From the NCBI GenBank assembly GCA_963731105.1, contig CAVSUM010000019.1, positions 56,995 through 120,994 of the forward strand: a stretch of DNA of 64,000 nucleotides, given 5' to 3'. Below the pieces are notes generated by a model. It was not told where the DNA came from. It ran no database searches and worked only from the letters and a program-made list of their open reading frames with translations. The translations under genes were made by a program, and so were the position numbers. The DNA is from RPQJ01 sp963731105 (GTDB lineage Bacteria > Pseudomonadota > Gammaproteobacteria > Steroidobacterales > Steroidobacteraceae). Of the stretch, positions 7,504-16,635 are shown piece by piece. Position 1 is the first letter of the stretch. Each line of letters begins with the position of its first letter.

Positions 7504-8763
7504 GTGGACAAGCTGCAGATCCGCGGCGGCGTACCGCTCGACGGCGAGGTGCGCATCTCCGGCGCCAAGAACGCGACCCTGCCGATCCTGGCCGGCGCGC
7601 TGCTGGCCGACGGCCCGGTCACCATCGGCAACGTCCCGCACCTGCAGGACGTGACCACGATGATCGAACTGCTCGGCCGCATGGGCGCGAGCGTCACGGT
7701 CGACGAGCGCATGCGCATCGAGGTGGACCCGCGCACCACCAAGGAGACGTTCGCGCCGTACGAGCTGGTGAAGACCATGCGCGCGGCGATCCTGGTGCTC
7801 GGCCCGCTGGTGGCGCGCTACGGCTCGGCCGACGTGTCTTTGCCGGGCGGCTGCGCGATCGGCGCACGGCCCGTGAACATCCACGTCGCGGGGCTGCAGG
7901 CGATGGGCGCCGAGGTGCACATCGAGAACGGCTACATCAAGGCGCGCGCCGGGCGGCTCAAGGGTGCGCGCATCGTGCTCGAGACCGTCACCGTCACGGG
8001 GACCGAGAACCTGATGATGGCGGCGGCGCTGGCCGAGGGCCGCACCATCCTGGAGAACGCGGCGCGCGAGCCGGAGATCGTCGACCTGGCGCTGTTCCTG
8101 AACGCCATGGGCGCACAGGTGAGCGGCCAGGGCACCGACACGATCGTCATCGACGGCGTGGAGTCACTGCACGGCGCGAGCTACGACGTGCTGCCCGACC
8201 GCATCGAGGCCGGCACCTACCTCGTGGCCGGCGCGATCACCCGTGGCCGCGTGCGGGCCCGCGGCGCCCGCGCCGAGCACCTCGACGCCGTGCTCGCCAA
8301 GCTCGAGGAAGCCGGGGCGACCGTGACGCGGGGCGAGGGTTTCGTCGAGGTGGACATGCGCGGCCGGCGGCCCAGGTCCGTCGACATCCGCACCGCCCCG
8401 CACCCGGGCTTCCCGACCGACATGCAGGCGCAGTTCGCGGCGCTCAATACCGTGGCCGAGGGTGTCGGCACCATCGTCGAGACGATCTTCGAGAACCGCT
8501 TCATGCACATGCTGGAGATGCGGCGCATGGGCGCGGAGATCCGCCTCGAGGGCAACACTGCGATCATCAAGGGCGTGCCGCGCCTGACCGCCGCCCCGGT
8601 GATGGCCACCGACCTGCGCGCGTCCGCCAGCCTGGTGCTGGCGGGGCTGGTGGCCGAAGGCACCACCGAGATCGAGCGCATCTACCACATCGACCGCGGC
8701 TACGAATGCATCGAGGAAAAGCTGCAGGGGCTGGGGGCGCAGATCAGGCGAGTGGCGGAGTAG
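7504..8763 (+). CDS. murA: UDP-N-acetylglucosamine 1-carboxyvinyltransferase MurA
   Basis: 419 residues from a GTG start (product MDKLQIRGGVPLDGEV), preceded by GAGAGGAG. The EPSP-synthase-like fold shows the SGAKNATLPILA motif, with Lys22 and Asn23, and the catalytic loop GGCAIGARPV with Cys117, the residue fosfomycin alkylates. MurA transfers enolpyruvate to UDP-GlcNAc, the committed step of peptidoglycan synthesis. The gene is intact, and its stop (TAG) is followed after two bases by repeat element B. Confidence 0.97.
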   Translation: MDKLQIRGGVPLDGEVRISGAKNATLPILAGALLADGPVTIGNVPHLQDVTTMIELLGRMGASVTVDERMRIEVDPRTTKETFAPYELVKTMRAAILVLGPLVARYGSADVSLPGGCAIGARPVNIHVAGLQAMGAEVHIENGYIKARAGRLKGARIVLETVTVTGTENLMMAAALAEGRTILENAAREPEIVDLALFLNAMGAQVSGQGTDTIVIDGVESLHGASYDVLPDRIEAGTYLVAGAITRGRVRARGARAEHLDAVLAKLEEAGATVTRGEGFVEVDMRGRRPRSVDIRTAPHPGFPTDMQAQFAALNTVAEGVGTIVETIFENRFMHMLEMRRMGAEIRLEGNTAIIKGVPRLTAAPVMATDLRASASLVLAGLVAEGTTEIERIYHIDRGYECIEEKLQGLGAQIRRVAE

Positions 8764-8765
8764 AG

Positions 8766-8899
8766 AGGGGGTAGGGGATAGGGGGTAGGGGGTAGTCCGA
8801 GGGTGGCGCATCCGGGCTCGGTTAGTGTCTTCGGGCGTGCATACGTGTTTTCCGCAGCCACCTTCTTCACTACCCCCTACCCCCTATCCCCTACCCCCT
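8766..8899. repeat. Inverted heptamer repeat element B
   Basis: The arms 8766-8796 and 8869-8899 are exact reverse complements over 31 bases, built from GGGGGTA with one internal GGGGATA unit. That variant unit is mirrored at the matching position in the other arm. The spacer is about 72 bases. The element lies between murA and the petABC promoter. Confidence 0.9.
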
Positions 8900-8926
8900 T
8901 TCTTTATCCCGCTTTGCTGCACCGCC

Positions 8927-8932
8927 TATAAT
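8927..8932 (+). promoter_or_regulatory. Probable -10 element of the petABC promoter
   Basis: An exact TATAAT lies 72 bases before petA, immediately downstream of repeat B. No good -35 hexamer is visible at the standard spacing (the sequence there is TTTATC-like), so the promoter is predicted from the -10 and its position only. Confidence 0.45.
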
Positions 8933-9004
8933 GTCGCGTTGCCCGCCGCGGCCCCGATGGGGCCGGTGCCAGCGGGCGCCTGAAGCCGCCGAGGAGAGCG
9001 CTGG

Positions 9005-9595
9005 ATGACCGAAGCAGTCGATACGGGCAGGCGTCACTTCCTGACCGTCGCTACCATCGCGACCGGTGCCGTCGGCGCCGCGTTCGTGGCCGTTCCATTC
9101 CTGGCGTCCTGGAAACCGAGCGCCCGCGCCAAGGCGATGGGCGCGCCGGTCGAGATCGACATCGCCAAGCTCGAGCCGGGCGGCATCGTCAAGGTCGAGT
9201 GGCGCGGCAAGGCGATCTACGTCCTGCACCGCACGCCCGAGATGCTCAAGCAGGTCAACGCCGCCGTCGACCGGCTGCGCGATCCGCAGTCGGCGCAGTC
9301 CGAACAGCCGGATTTTGCGAAGAACGACGCCCGCGCGCTCAAGCCCGAGTACCTGGTGCTGGTGGGCGTGTGCACGCACCTCGGCTGCGCGCCGCTCGAC
9401 AAGCTCACGCCGGGCGACGCGACCGTGTCCGCCGACTGGCCGGGCGGCTTCTTCTGCCCGTGCCACGGCTCCAAGTTCGACATCTCGGGCCGCGTCTACA
9501 AGGACGTGCCGGCCCCGACCAACCTGCCGGTGCCGCCGTACCGCTACCTGGGCGATACGCGCATCCTCATCGGCGCTGAAGCGGAGAAGGCGTGA
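9005..9595 (+). CDS. petA: Ubiquinol-cytochrome c reductase Rieske iron-sulfur subunit
   Basis: 196 residues. The N-terminus carries an arginine pair followed by a long hydrophobic helix (about 12-35), a Tat-dependent membrane anchor. The cluster-binding motifs CTHLGC (123-128) and CPCHGS (151-156) are complete. It transfers an electron from ubiquinol to cytochrome c1 in the bc1 complex. ATG 9005 follows a GAGGAGAGC ribosome-binding site. Its stop overlaps the petB start, so petABC is a coupled operon. Confidence 0.97.
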   Translation: MTEAVDTGRRHFLTVATIATGAVGAAFVAVPFLASWKPSARAKAMGAPVEIDIAKLEPGGIVKVEWRGKAIYVLHRTPEMLKQVNAAVDRLRDPQSAQSEQPDFAKNDARALKPEYLVLVGVCTHLGCAPLDKLTPGDATVSADWPGGFFCPCHGSKFDISGRVYKDVPAPTNLPVPPYRYLGDTRILIGAEAEKA

Positions 9596-10857
9596 TGAGC
9601 AGCACCAGCCAGACTGCGAAGGCCGGCGGCGGCCGCCTCGCCGCACTCACGACGTGGATCGACGATCGCTTCCCGATGACTGCGCTGTGGAAGTCGCAGG
9701 TGTCGGAGTACTACGCGCCGAAGAACATGAACTTCTGGTACTACTTCGGCTCGCTCGCGATGCTGGTGATGGTGATCCAGATCCTCACCGGCATCTTCCT
9801 GACGATGAACTACAAGCCGGCGGCGGCCGATGCGTTCGGCTCCGTCGAGTACATCATGCGCGACGTGGAGTGGGGCTGGCTGATCCGCTACATGCACTCC
9901 ACGGGTGCCTCGTTCTTCTTCATCGTCGTCTACCTGCACATGTTCCGCGCGCTGCTGTACGGGTCGTACCAGAAGCCGCGCGAGCTGCTGTGGATCTTCG
10001 GCATGGTGATCTACTTCGTGCTGATGGGCCTGGCGTTCTTCGGCTACCTGCTCCCCTGGGGCAACATGTCGTACTGGGGCGCGCAGGTGATCGTGTCGCT
10101 GTTCGGCGCCGTCCCGGTGGTGGGCGACTCGCTGATGGAGTGGATCCGCGGCGACTACTACATCTCCGACATCACGCTGAACCGCTTCTTCGCGCTGCAC
10201 GTGATCGCGCTGCCGCTGGTGCTGGTGTTCCTGGTGATCGCGCACCTGATGGCGCTGCACGAGGTGGGCTCCAACAACCCGGACGGCGTCGAGATCAAGA
10301 AGGTCAAGGGCCCGGACGGCATCCCGCTCGACGGCATCGCGTTCCACCCGTACTACACGGTCAAGGACCTGATCGGCGTCGGCGTGTTCCTGATCCTGTT
10401 CAGCCTGGTGATCTTCTACGCGCCGACCATGGGTGGCTACTTCCTCGAGCACGCCAACTTCGAGCCGGCCAACCCGCTGCAGACGCCGCCGCACATCGCG
10501 CCGGTGTGGTACTTCACGCCGTACTACGCGATCCTGCGCGCGGTGCCGAGCAAGTCGCTGGGCGCGCTGCTGATGGGCGCCGCCGTGGTGCTGTTCGTGT
10601 TCCTGCCCTGGCTCGACCGCGGCAAGGTGAAGTCGATCCGCTACCGCGGGCCGCTGTTCAAGTTCTTCCTGGCGGCGTTCGCGATCAGCTTCCTGGCGCT
10701 CGGCTACCTCGGCCTGCAGCCGGCCACGCCGCTGTACACCAACCTCGCGCGCATGTTCGCGGTCGTGTACTTCGCCTTCTTCCTGCTGATGCCGTGGTAC
10801 TCGAGCGTCGACAAGACCAAGCCCGTGCCCACGAGGGTCACCTACCATGCGCACTAA
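9595..10857 (+). CDS. petB: Ubiquinol-cytochrome c reductase cytochrome b subunit
   Basis: 420 residues from ATG 9595, overlapping the petA stop; a GTG one codon earlier is also possible. The multi-helix membrane protein has the heme-ligand regions RYMHSTGASFFFIVVYLHM and LHVIALPLVLVFLVIAH, and the PEWYF-like quinol-site region reads APVWYFTPYYAILRA. It holds hemes bL and bH and both quinone sites of the bc1 complex. The last eleven bases overlap petC. The PVWYF form of the usual PEWYF motif, lacking its Glu, is worth noting and occurs in some proteobacteria. Confidence 0.96.
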   Translation: MSSTSQTAKAGGGRLAALTTWIDDRFPMTALWKSQVSEYYAPKNMNFWYYFGSLAMLVMVIQILTGIFLTMNYKPAAADAFGSVEYIMRDVEWGWLIRYMHSTGASFFFIVVYLHMFRALLYGSYQKPRELLWIFGMVIYFVLMGLAFFGYLLPWGNMSYWGAQVIVSLFGAVPVVGDSLMEWIRGDYYISDITLNRFFALHVIALPLVLVFLVIAHLMALHEVGSNNPDGVEIKKVKGPDGIPLDGIAFHPYYTVKDLIGVGVFLILFSLVIFYAPTMGGYFLEHANFEPANPLQTPPHIAPVWYFTPYYAILRAVPSKSLGALLMGAAVVLFVFLPWLDRGKVKSIRYRGPLFKFFLAAFAISFLALGYLGLQPATPLYTNLARMFAVVYFAFFLLMPWYSSVDKTKPVPTRVTYHAH

Positions 10858-11587
10858 GCTTCTCGTCCTCACCGCGGCGCTGCTGCCGGTCGCGGCGTTC
10901 GCCGCCGGCGGCGGGCCCCACCTCGACCGGGCCAACATCGACGTCACCAACAAGGCGTCGCTGCAGCGCGGTGCGTCGAACTTCGTCAACTACTGCCTCG
11001 GCTGCCACTCGGCCAAGTACGTGCGCTACAACCGCATGGCGGCCGACCTCGGCCTCACCGAGCAGCAGCTGATCGACAACCTGATGTTCACCGGCGAGCG
11101 GCCGCACGACACGATGCGCATCGGCATCAAGCCGGATGACGCCAAGCGCTGGTTCGGTGTCGTGCCGCCGGACCTGACGCTGATCGCGCGCAGCCGCGGC
11201 GCCGACTACATCTACACGTTCCTGCGCTCGTTCTACGCCGACCCGGCCAAGGCGTCGGGTGTCAACAACATGGTGCTGCCCGGCACCGCCATGCCGCACG
11301 TGCTCTGGGAACTGCAGGGCGTGCAGGAGGCCGTGTGGGCCGGCGAGCCCAACGCGCAGGGCGACGTGCGCCACGAGTTCAAGGAATTCAAGCTCGTCAC
11401 CCCGGGCACGCTCTCGCCCGAGGAGTACGACAGCTTCGTGCGCGACACGGTCAACTTCCTCGAGTACATCGCCGAGCCGGCGCAGCTGCAGCGGCGCTCG
11501 CTGGGCTTCCCGGTGATCGCGTTCCTGATCTTCTTCACGCTGCTCGCCTACGCGCTGAAGAAGGAGTTCTGGAAGGACGTGAAGTAA
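10847..11587 (+). CDS. petC: Ubiquinol-cytochrome c reductase cytochrome c1 subunit
   Basis: 246 residues with a cleavable signal peptide (about 1-20, ending FAAGGG), the heme c motif C50-L-G-C-H54, and a C-terminal membrane anchor (about 219-238: FPVIAFLIFFTLLAYAL) ending in KKEFWKDVK. The PGTAMPHVLWELQGVQ segment supplies the axial methionine region. It passes electrons from the Rieske centre to soluble cytochrome c. It is the third gene of the petABC operon and intact; sspA follows 10 bases later. Confidence 0.97.
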   Translation: MRTKLLVLTAALLPVAAFAAGGGPHLDRANIDVTNKASLQRGASNFVNYCLGCHSAKYVRYNRMAADLGLTEQQLIDNLMFTGERPHDTMRIGIKPDDAKRWFGVVPPDLTLIARSRGADYIYTFLRSFYADPAKASGVNNMVLPGTAMPHVLWELQGVQEAVWAGEPNAQGDVRHEFKEFKLVTPGTLSPEEYDSFVRDTVNFLEYIAEPAQLQRRSLGFPVIAFLIFFTLLAYALKKEFWKDVK

Positions 11588-11597
11588 CCGCGGCGTG

Positions 11598-12194
11598 ATG
11601 ACCCTGTACTCCCGTGGGGACGACCCGCACAGCCATCGCGTGCGGATCGTGGTCGCGGCGAAGGGTCTCGAGGTGCGCGTGGTCGAGTGCGACCCGGCGC
11701 GCCCGCCTGAGGATCTCATCGACCTGAACCCGTTCCAGTCGGTGCCGACGCTGGTCGACCGTGACCTCGTGGTGTACGGCGCCGGCATCGTCAGCGAGTA
11801 CCTCGACGAGCGCTTCCCGGCGCCCGCCTTGCTGCCTGGCGACCCTGCCGGGCGCGCGCAGGCGCGCGTCGTACTGCATCGCATCGAGCAGGACTGGTAC
11901 GCGCTGGTGCCGTCGCTCGAGTCGGGCGAGCGGCGCGACGAGCAGCGCGCGCGGCGCCTGATGCTCGAGACGGTGCTCGCGACCGAGCCGCTGTTCCGCG
12001 CCCGGCCATGGTTCCTCTCCGACCAGTTCTCGCTGCTCGATGCCGCCGTCGCGCCGATCCTGTGGCGCCTGCCGCACTGGCGCATCAACCCGCCGGCGGG
12101 CAGCACCGCCCTCGAGCGCTACCAGCAGCGCGTGTTCGCCCACCCGGCCCTGCGTGCCAGCCTGTCCGAGGCCGAGCGGGACATGCGCCCGTGA
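11598..12194 (+). CDS. sspA: Stringent starvation protein A (GST-fold)
   Basis: 198 residues beginning MTLYSRGDDPHSHRVRIVVA, a thioredoxin-like N-domain, then a helical GST C-domain with FLSDQFSLLDAAVAPILWRLP. SspA binds RNA polymerase and promotes stress and acid-resistance transcription; it has no glutathione activity in E. coli. A GTG immediately upstream (11595) is an alternative start. The petABC-sspA-sspB order is typical of beta- and gammaproteobacteria. The four-base overlap with sspB implies coupling. Confidence 0.93.
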   Translation: MTLYSRGDDPHSHRVRIVVAAKGLEVRVVECDPARPPEDLIDLNPFQSVPTLVDRDLVVYGAGIVSEYLDERFPAPALLPGDPAGRAQARVVLHRIEQDWYALVPSLESGERRDEQRARRLMLETVLATEPLFRARPWFLSDQFSLLDAAVAPILWRLPHWRINPPAGSTALERYQQRVFAHPALRASLSEAERDMRP

Positions 12195-12598
12195 AGTCGC
12201 GCCGGCCGTACCTGCTGCGCGCCATGCACGAGTGGATCAGCGACAGCCAGTGCACCCCGCACCTGGTGGTGGACGCGGGCTTCGCCGGCGTCGAGGTCCC
12301 GCGCCAGTACGTGCAGGACGGCAAGATCGTGCTGAACGTCAGCTGGACGGCCACGGCGCAGTTGCAGATCGGCAACGAGGAGCTCGCGTTCAACGGCCGC
12401 TTCGGCGGCAACAGCATGCAGGTGCGCGTGCCGGTCGGCGCGGTGCTCGCGATCTACGCACGCGAGACCGGCCAGGGGATGATTTTCGGCGACGAGACGG
12501 ACGGGCCGCCGGCTACGCCCGGGCAGCCGCCGGAGGCGCCGCCGCCCGCGCCGGTGAAGAAGGCTGCGGGGCGGGCGAAGCTGAAAGTAGTGAAGTAA
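12191..12598 (+). CDS. sspB: ClpXP protease specificity-enhancing factor SspB
   Basis: 135 residues from a GTG at 12191 that overlaps the sspA stop; the product starts VKSRRPYLLRAMHEWISDSQCTP, matching the family opening SRPYLxRAxxEW. The Sm-like SsrA-tag binding domain covers about 1-105, followed by a Pro/Ala-rich flexible linker and a short basic-hydrophobic tail (AKLKVVK) resembling the ClpX-docking XB peptide. SspB delivers ssrA-tagged proteins to ClpXP. The stop codon is directly followed by repeat element C. Confidence 0.93.
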   Translation: MKSRRPYLLRAMHEWISDSQCTPHLVVDAGFAGVEVPRQYVQDGKIVLNVSWTATAQLQIGNEELAFNGRFGGNSMQVRVPVGAVLAIYARETGQGMIFGDETDGPPATPGQPPEAPPPAPVKKAAGRAKLKVVK

Positions 12599-12600
12599 GA

Positions 12601-12699
12601 AAGGGGGTAATGATCAGGGGGTAGGGGGTAGTGACCGGAGTTCGGCGATGCCGAACGTTCTTCAAGCACTACCCCCTACCCCCTGATCATTACCCCCTT
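12601..12699. repeat. Inverted repeat element C (with TAATGATCA unit)
   Basis: The arms 12601-12632 and 12668-12699 are exact reverse complements over 32 bases. They contain two GGGGGTA-type units plus an AGGGGGTAATGATC stretch. The 35-base spacer itself contains a small hairpin (TTCGGCGATGCCGAA). The element sits between convergent sspB and yraN, and both genes run into it. Confidence 0.9.
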
Positions 12700-12708
12700 G
12701 GTCTGCCC

Positions 12709-13086
12709 CTACCGCAGCCGAAACGCGTCCCGGATCCACGTCACCTGCCCGGGCTCGCCCGCGTGGCCACCGTCCAGCGCGACCACGTCGAAGCGGGCAG
12801 GGAGCCGCCGGTAGTCCGGCCGCGTGAGCAGCAGATGGTGCGCGGCGCGGATGAACCGCTGCTGCTTGCGTCCATCGACGGTGGCCGCGGCGCCACCGTG
12901 CGTAGCGCCGGAACGCGAGCGCACCTCGACCAGCACCAGCGTGCCGCCGTCGAGCATCACGAGGTCGATTTCGCCGGCGCGGCAACGGTAGTTGCGTTCG
13001 AGCAGGCGCAGCCCCTGCGCCTCGAGATGATGGCAGGCGAGGTCTTCGCCGCGCCGGCCCGCCTCGGTCGTGCTGTCAGGGCACAC
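12709..13086 (-). CDS. yraN: UPF0102 family protein YraN (putative endonuclease fold)
   Basis: I start at GTG 13086 (VCPDSTTEAGRRGEDLACHHLE), giving 125 residues, the family length; the longer frame overlaps lpoA heavily. Restriction-endonuclease-like motifs are visible: GRRGEDLA, the AGEIDLVMLDGGTLVLVEVR core and a downstream basic helix. The family is widespread and may act in DNA recombination or repair, but its role is not firmly known. lpoA-yraN adjacency is conserved in gammaproteobacteria. The start codon choice is uncertain. Confidence 0.88.
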   Translation of the reverse strand: MCPDSTTEAGRRGEDLACHHLEAQGLRLLERNYRCRAGEIDLVMLDGGTLVLVEVRSRSGATHGGAAATVDGRKQQRFIRAAHHLLLTRPDYRRLPARFDVVALDGGHAGEPGQVTWIRDAFRLR

Positions 13087-14950
13087 TGGGTGCAGCCGGC
13101 AGCGCGAGCGCGCCCGCCGGTTGCAGGCGCCCGTTCTCGACCTGGGCCCACTCGGTGCCGCGTTGCACGCGTCCGTCCGGCCCGAGCGTGAGTCGCCCGG
13201 TGAGTCCGTCGACCGCGACGCCGCGCGCCGCAATGTTCAGGCCGGCCAGCAACTGGTAGGCGTCGAAGCCGAACGCATACAGCTGCTCGCGGCCCCGCGC
13301 GACGGCGGACCATTCCTTATGCAGGGCATCCCACAGCGCAGGCGCGCCGGACCCGCCGGCCAGGACCCACGGCATTTGCGGCAGGCGCACGCCGTCGAGG
13401 TCGGGCACGGCCCGCGAGCCGGAGTCCCAGGCGTCCGACGTCATGTAGACGGGCAGCGTGTACGCCATCTGGAAGCGCAGCTGCGGGCAGATCGCGCGCG
13501 CGGCCTGCGGCATCGCGGCGATGAATGCGAATTGCGGGCCGTCGCGGGACTCCGCAGCCGCATCGCGCGGTCGCAGCGCGCCCTTCGCGTCGCGATCACC
13601 GGCACCGCCGAAGCGGCCGAGCGCCGCACGCAGTGCCCCCGAGTAGTCCTTGGACGCCGGGTCGTAGGTGCGAATCGCGGTCAGCTGCACGCCGTGGGCC
13701 GCCAGCTCCGACGTGAAGGCGGCCTGCAGCCGGTCACCCCAGGGATTGGCGGGAAACAGCGCGATGCCGTGCATGAGCCCGTCCGCTGCGATGCGCCGCG
13801 CCGCCTCACGCGCCTCCTGCTCCGGGTCCAGCGAGAACTGGAACAGGAAGGGTGGCGGCGTGTCGCCAGGCACCGAGTTGAGCGCCACCGTCGGCACGGT
13901 GAGCGAGGTCGCAGCGACCAGCGCGGCAATGTCTTCCTTCAACAGCGGGCCCGCGACGGCTCGCGCCCCGCCGGTCACGGCCTTCTGGTACGCGGCGGCG
14001 GCACCGAGTTCGGCCGTGTCGTACAAGTCGATGCGCGGCCGTCGCTCGGGTTCCTCGGCCAGCGCGGCGGCGATGAACCCGTCGCGCACGGCCACTCCAG
14101 CGGCGGCTTGCTTGCCCGACAGTGGCAACAGCAGGGCGATGGCATTGGTCGCGTCCGGCGCCGTCAGCGCGCCAGCGACCTGCTCACGCGCCGCGGCATC
14201 GGCTGCCTGCGGCAGGAACTGCGCGCCCGGGTGATCCGGGTGCCGCGCGCGCCACTCGACTGAGCGTCTTGCGGCCGCCGCCGCATCAGGCTGCGCCAGC
14301 ATCTGCGCCAGTTCGAACCACGCGGCTTCATCCGGCGTGGCGCCCGCGGGAACCATGGCCGAGGCGGGGCTGGCGACGAGGCCATCCAGCATGCCCGCAT
14401 AGACAGCGCGCCGCGCATCCGGATTGGCGAACAGCTGCGCGCGCAATTCCGTCGTGCGCACGCCCTCGAGCAGGCGCCCGGCCGAGAACTCGGCCTGGGT
14501 GCGCAGCGCCAGCAATTCGCTCGCGAGCGCGGGAGGCCAGGGTTCGGGAACCGAGAGCAACGCGTCGAGCGCTGCCTGCGGCCGGCCGCGGGCGATGGCC
14601 ACCTCGGCGCTGACGCGGGCCAGCAGGATGGCGTCATCGCGGCTCTCGGCCGGGCTGGCGAAGGCCAGCAGGCGCTCGGCGTCGTCGAGGCGGCCAGCCA
14701 GCAGGTATTCGCGTGCCGACAGCAGTGCCAGGCGCGCGTCCCAGCCGCGGAACCGGCGCTTGCCGAGTGACTCGTAGGCCGCGGCAGCCTCTGCGTGCCG
14801 ACCTTCGCTCGCCAGCGCCCCGGCCGCTGCAAGGTCGTCCGCGCGCGCCGCGCGGGCCGGCGTGATCGGCGTCGCTGCGAGCAGCGCGATCACCAGCGTG
14901 GCGAGCAGCCATCCTGGAACTTGCCGGCCGCGGAGTCGCACGTGCAGCAT
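13076..14950 (-). CDS. lpoA: Penicillin-binding protein activator LpoA-like protein
   Basis: 624 residues from ATG 14950, an N-terminal export signal then a TPR-like helical domain (about 40-250) and a C-terminal periplasmic-binding-protein fold (about 265-600; IALLLPLSGKQAAAGVAVRDGF). LpoA activates the bifunctional synthase PBP1A from the outer membrane. Genes on either side (rsmI divergent, yraN downstream) match the classic lpoA locus. Oddity: the signal region (ATPITPARAARADD) shows no Leu-Ala-Gly-Cys lipobox, so this version may be soluble rather than a lipoprotein, or the true start may differ. Confidence 0.88.
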   Translation of the reverse strand: MLHVRLRGRQVPGWLLATLVIALLAATPITPARAARADDLAAAGALASEGRHAEAAAAYESLGKRRFRGWDARLALLSAREYLLAGRLDDAERLLAFASPAESRDDAILLARVSAEVAIARGRPQAALDALLSVPEPWPPALASELLALRTQAEFSAGRLLEGVRTTELRAQLFANPDARRAVYAGMLDGLVASPASAMVPAGATPDEAAWFELAQMLAQPDAAAAARRSVEWRARHPDHPGAQFLPQAADAAAREQVAGALTAPDATNAIALLLPLSGKQAAAGVAVRDGFIAAALAEEPERRPRIDLYDTAELGAAAAYQKAVTGGARAVAGPLLKEDIAALVAATSLTVPTVALNSVPGDTPPPFLFQFSLDPEQEAREAARRIAADGLMHGIALFPANPWGDRLQAAFTSELAAHGVQLTAIRTYDPASKDYSGALRAALGRFGGAGDRDAKGALRPRDAAAESRDGPQFAFIAAMPQAARAICPQLRFQMAYTLPVYMTSDAWDSGSRAVPDLDGVRLPQMPWVLAGGSGAPALWDALHKEWSAVARGREQLYAFGFDAYQLLAGLNIAARGVAVDGLTGRLTLGPDGRVQRGTEWAQVENGRLQPAGALALPAAPSVP

Positions 14951-14971
14951 GGGGGACCGAGGGAGGTGAAC

Positions 14972-15856
14972 GTGGCGGAAGGTGCCGGGAATTCTATAGT
15001 GCGGGCGCGACCGGGCACACTGTTCCTGGTCGCCACGCCGATCGGCAACCTTGGCGATCTTGCGCCGCGTGCCGCCGAGGTGCTGCGCGACGCCGACCTG
15101 CTGCTCGCCGAGGACACGCGGCACACCGGCCAGCTGCTGCACGCCTGCGGCCTGCAGCGCGCGCCGGGCACCCTCGAGTCGTTGCACGAGCACAACGAGC
15201 GGGAGCGCGTGCCGCGCGTGATCGAGCGCCTGCAAGCCGGCGCGCGCGTGGCCCTGGTGAGCGATGCCGGCACGCCGCTGGTCAGCGATCCGGGCGCCGC
15301 CCTGGTCGGGGCGGCGGCCGCTGCCGGCATCGAGGTGGTTGCCGTGCCGGGACCGTGCGCCGCGATCGCCGCGCTCACGCTCGCGGCGCTGCCGGCCGCC
15401 CGCTTTGCGTTCGAGGGCTTCCTGCCGCCGCGCCAGGCCGCCCGGCGCCAGGCGCTGCAGCAGCTCGCCGGGGAGTCGCGCACGCTGGTGTTCTACGAGG
15501 CGCCGCATCGCCTGCGCGAGGCGCTCGACGATCTCGCGACCGCGTTCGGTGCCGAACGTCCTGCGGCCGTGGCGCGCGAGATCACCAAGAAGTTCGAAAG
15601 CGTGTACCGCGGCACGCTCGGCACGCTGGCGCAGCAGGCGGCGTCCGACCCGGACATGGCGCGCGGCGAACTCGTGCTGGTGGTGCAGGGTGCGGCGGCG
15701 CAGGTCGCAGCGGACGATGCGGAGGCGGAGCGCGTACTGCGCGTGCTGCTCGCGGAACTGCCGGTGTCGCAGGCGGCGCGGCTCACGGCGCAGCTCACCG
15801 GGCGCGCGCGCAAGGAACTCTATGAGCGCGCATTGCAGCTGCAGGCGCCGGTATAA
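14972..15856 (+). CDS. rsmI: 16S rRNA (cytidine(1402)-2'-O)-methyltransferase RsmI
   Basis: 294 residues from GTG 14972, preceded by GGGAGGTGAAC, a strong ribosome-binding site. The tetrapyrrole-methylase fold shows VATPIGNLGDLAPRAAEVL, AEDTRHTGQLL and VSDAGTPLVSDPGA. RsmI methylates C1402 in the ribosomal P site together with RsmH, which is also in this window. It is divergent from lpoA across 21 bases. Its stop codon lies inside the -10 hexamer of the rnpB promoter. Intact. Confidence 0.95.
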   Translation: MAEGAGNSIVRARPGTLFLVATPIGNLGDLAPRAAEVLRDADLLLAEDTRHTGQLLHACGLQRAPGTLESLHEHNERERVPRVIERLQAGARVALVSDAGTPLVSDPGAALVGAAAAAGIEVVAVPGPCAAIAALTLAALPAARFAFEGFLPPRQAARRQALQQLAGESRTLVFYEAPHRLREALDDLATAFGAERPAAVAREITKKFESVYRGTLGTLAQQAASDPDMARGELVLVVQGAAAQVAADDAEAERVLRVLLAELPVSQAARLTAQLTGRARKELYERALQLQAPV

Positions 15857-15857
15857 T
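15852..15857 (+). promoter_or_regulatory. -10 element of the rnpB promoter
   Basis: A perfect TATAAT overlaps the rsmI stop codon and sits seven bases before the predicted 5' end of the RNase P RNA. The -35 region (around 15829-15835, GCATTG-like) is weak. Confidence 0.65.
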
Positions 15858-15864
15858 CGGCGCG

Positions 15865-16236
<372 letters not shown>

Positions 16237-16548
16237 CCTCGCCGGCCCGCCCACTTCAGCCCACCGCCGGATTGCCGGCAGTCCTGGCCCGAATCGGGTC
16301 GCCTGACGGTGCGCTATCCCACTGTACAGGCTGGGAAATACGGATCGAGCGCCATGCCCGACACCGAGCTGGCGGGACTGGTCCGAAGTCCACCACCAAA
16401 ATCCCACGCATGGCGTACCTTAAGTTCACTTTCAGGAACATTTGGTAACTATTTGATTGCGCTAACTATATGTTGCGCAAAAGCCACGCCCGGAGGGTCC
16501 CTGATGGGCTAAGTTGCTGTGCCCCATAGAAAAATTTCGCGCGAGGCG
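16237..16548. other. Intergenic region between rnpB and the dcw promoter, no gene seen
   Basis: I find no convincing coding frame here. From about 16420 to 16540 the base composition drops well below the surroundings in GC. A small hairpin pairs TTGCGC (16457-16462) with GCGCAA (16475-16480). No clear intrinsic terminator for rnpB is visible. Confidence 0.5.
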
Positions 16549-16578
16549 TTGACTCCCCGCGCGCACGCGACCTATAGT
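16549..16578 (+). promoter_or_regulatory. Sigma-70 promoter of the dcw cluster
   Basis: TTGACT (16549-16554), an 18-base spacer and TATAGT (16573-16578) lie just upstream of the MraZ boxes and 58 bases before mraZ. This is the expected site of the main mra promoter. Confidence 0.75.
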
Positions 16579-16586
16579 GCGGCCAG

Positions 16587-16612
16587 GTGGGACAAAGTGG
16601 GATGAAATGGGC
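16587..16612 (+). promoter_or_regulatory. MraZ operator (three TGGGA-type boxes, 10-bp period)
   Basis: GTGGGA at 16587, GTGGGA at 16597 and ATGGGC at 16607 recur every ten bases, right after the -10 element. MraZ is known to repress its own cluster by binding direct repeats of this kind with 10-bp spacing. The third box is degenerate. Confidence 0.85.
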
Positions 16613-16635
16613 CAGCGGCCCAAGAGCAGCCTGAA

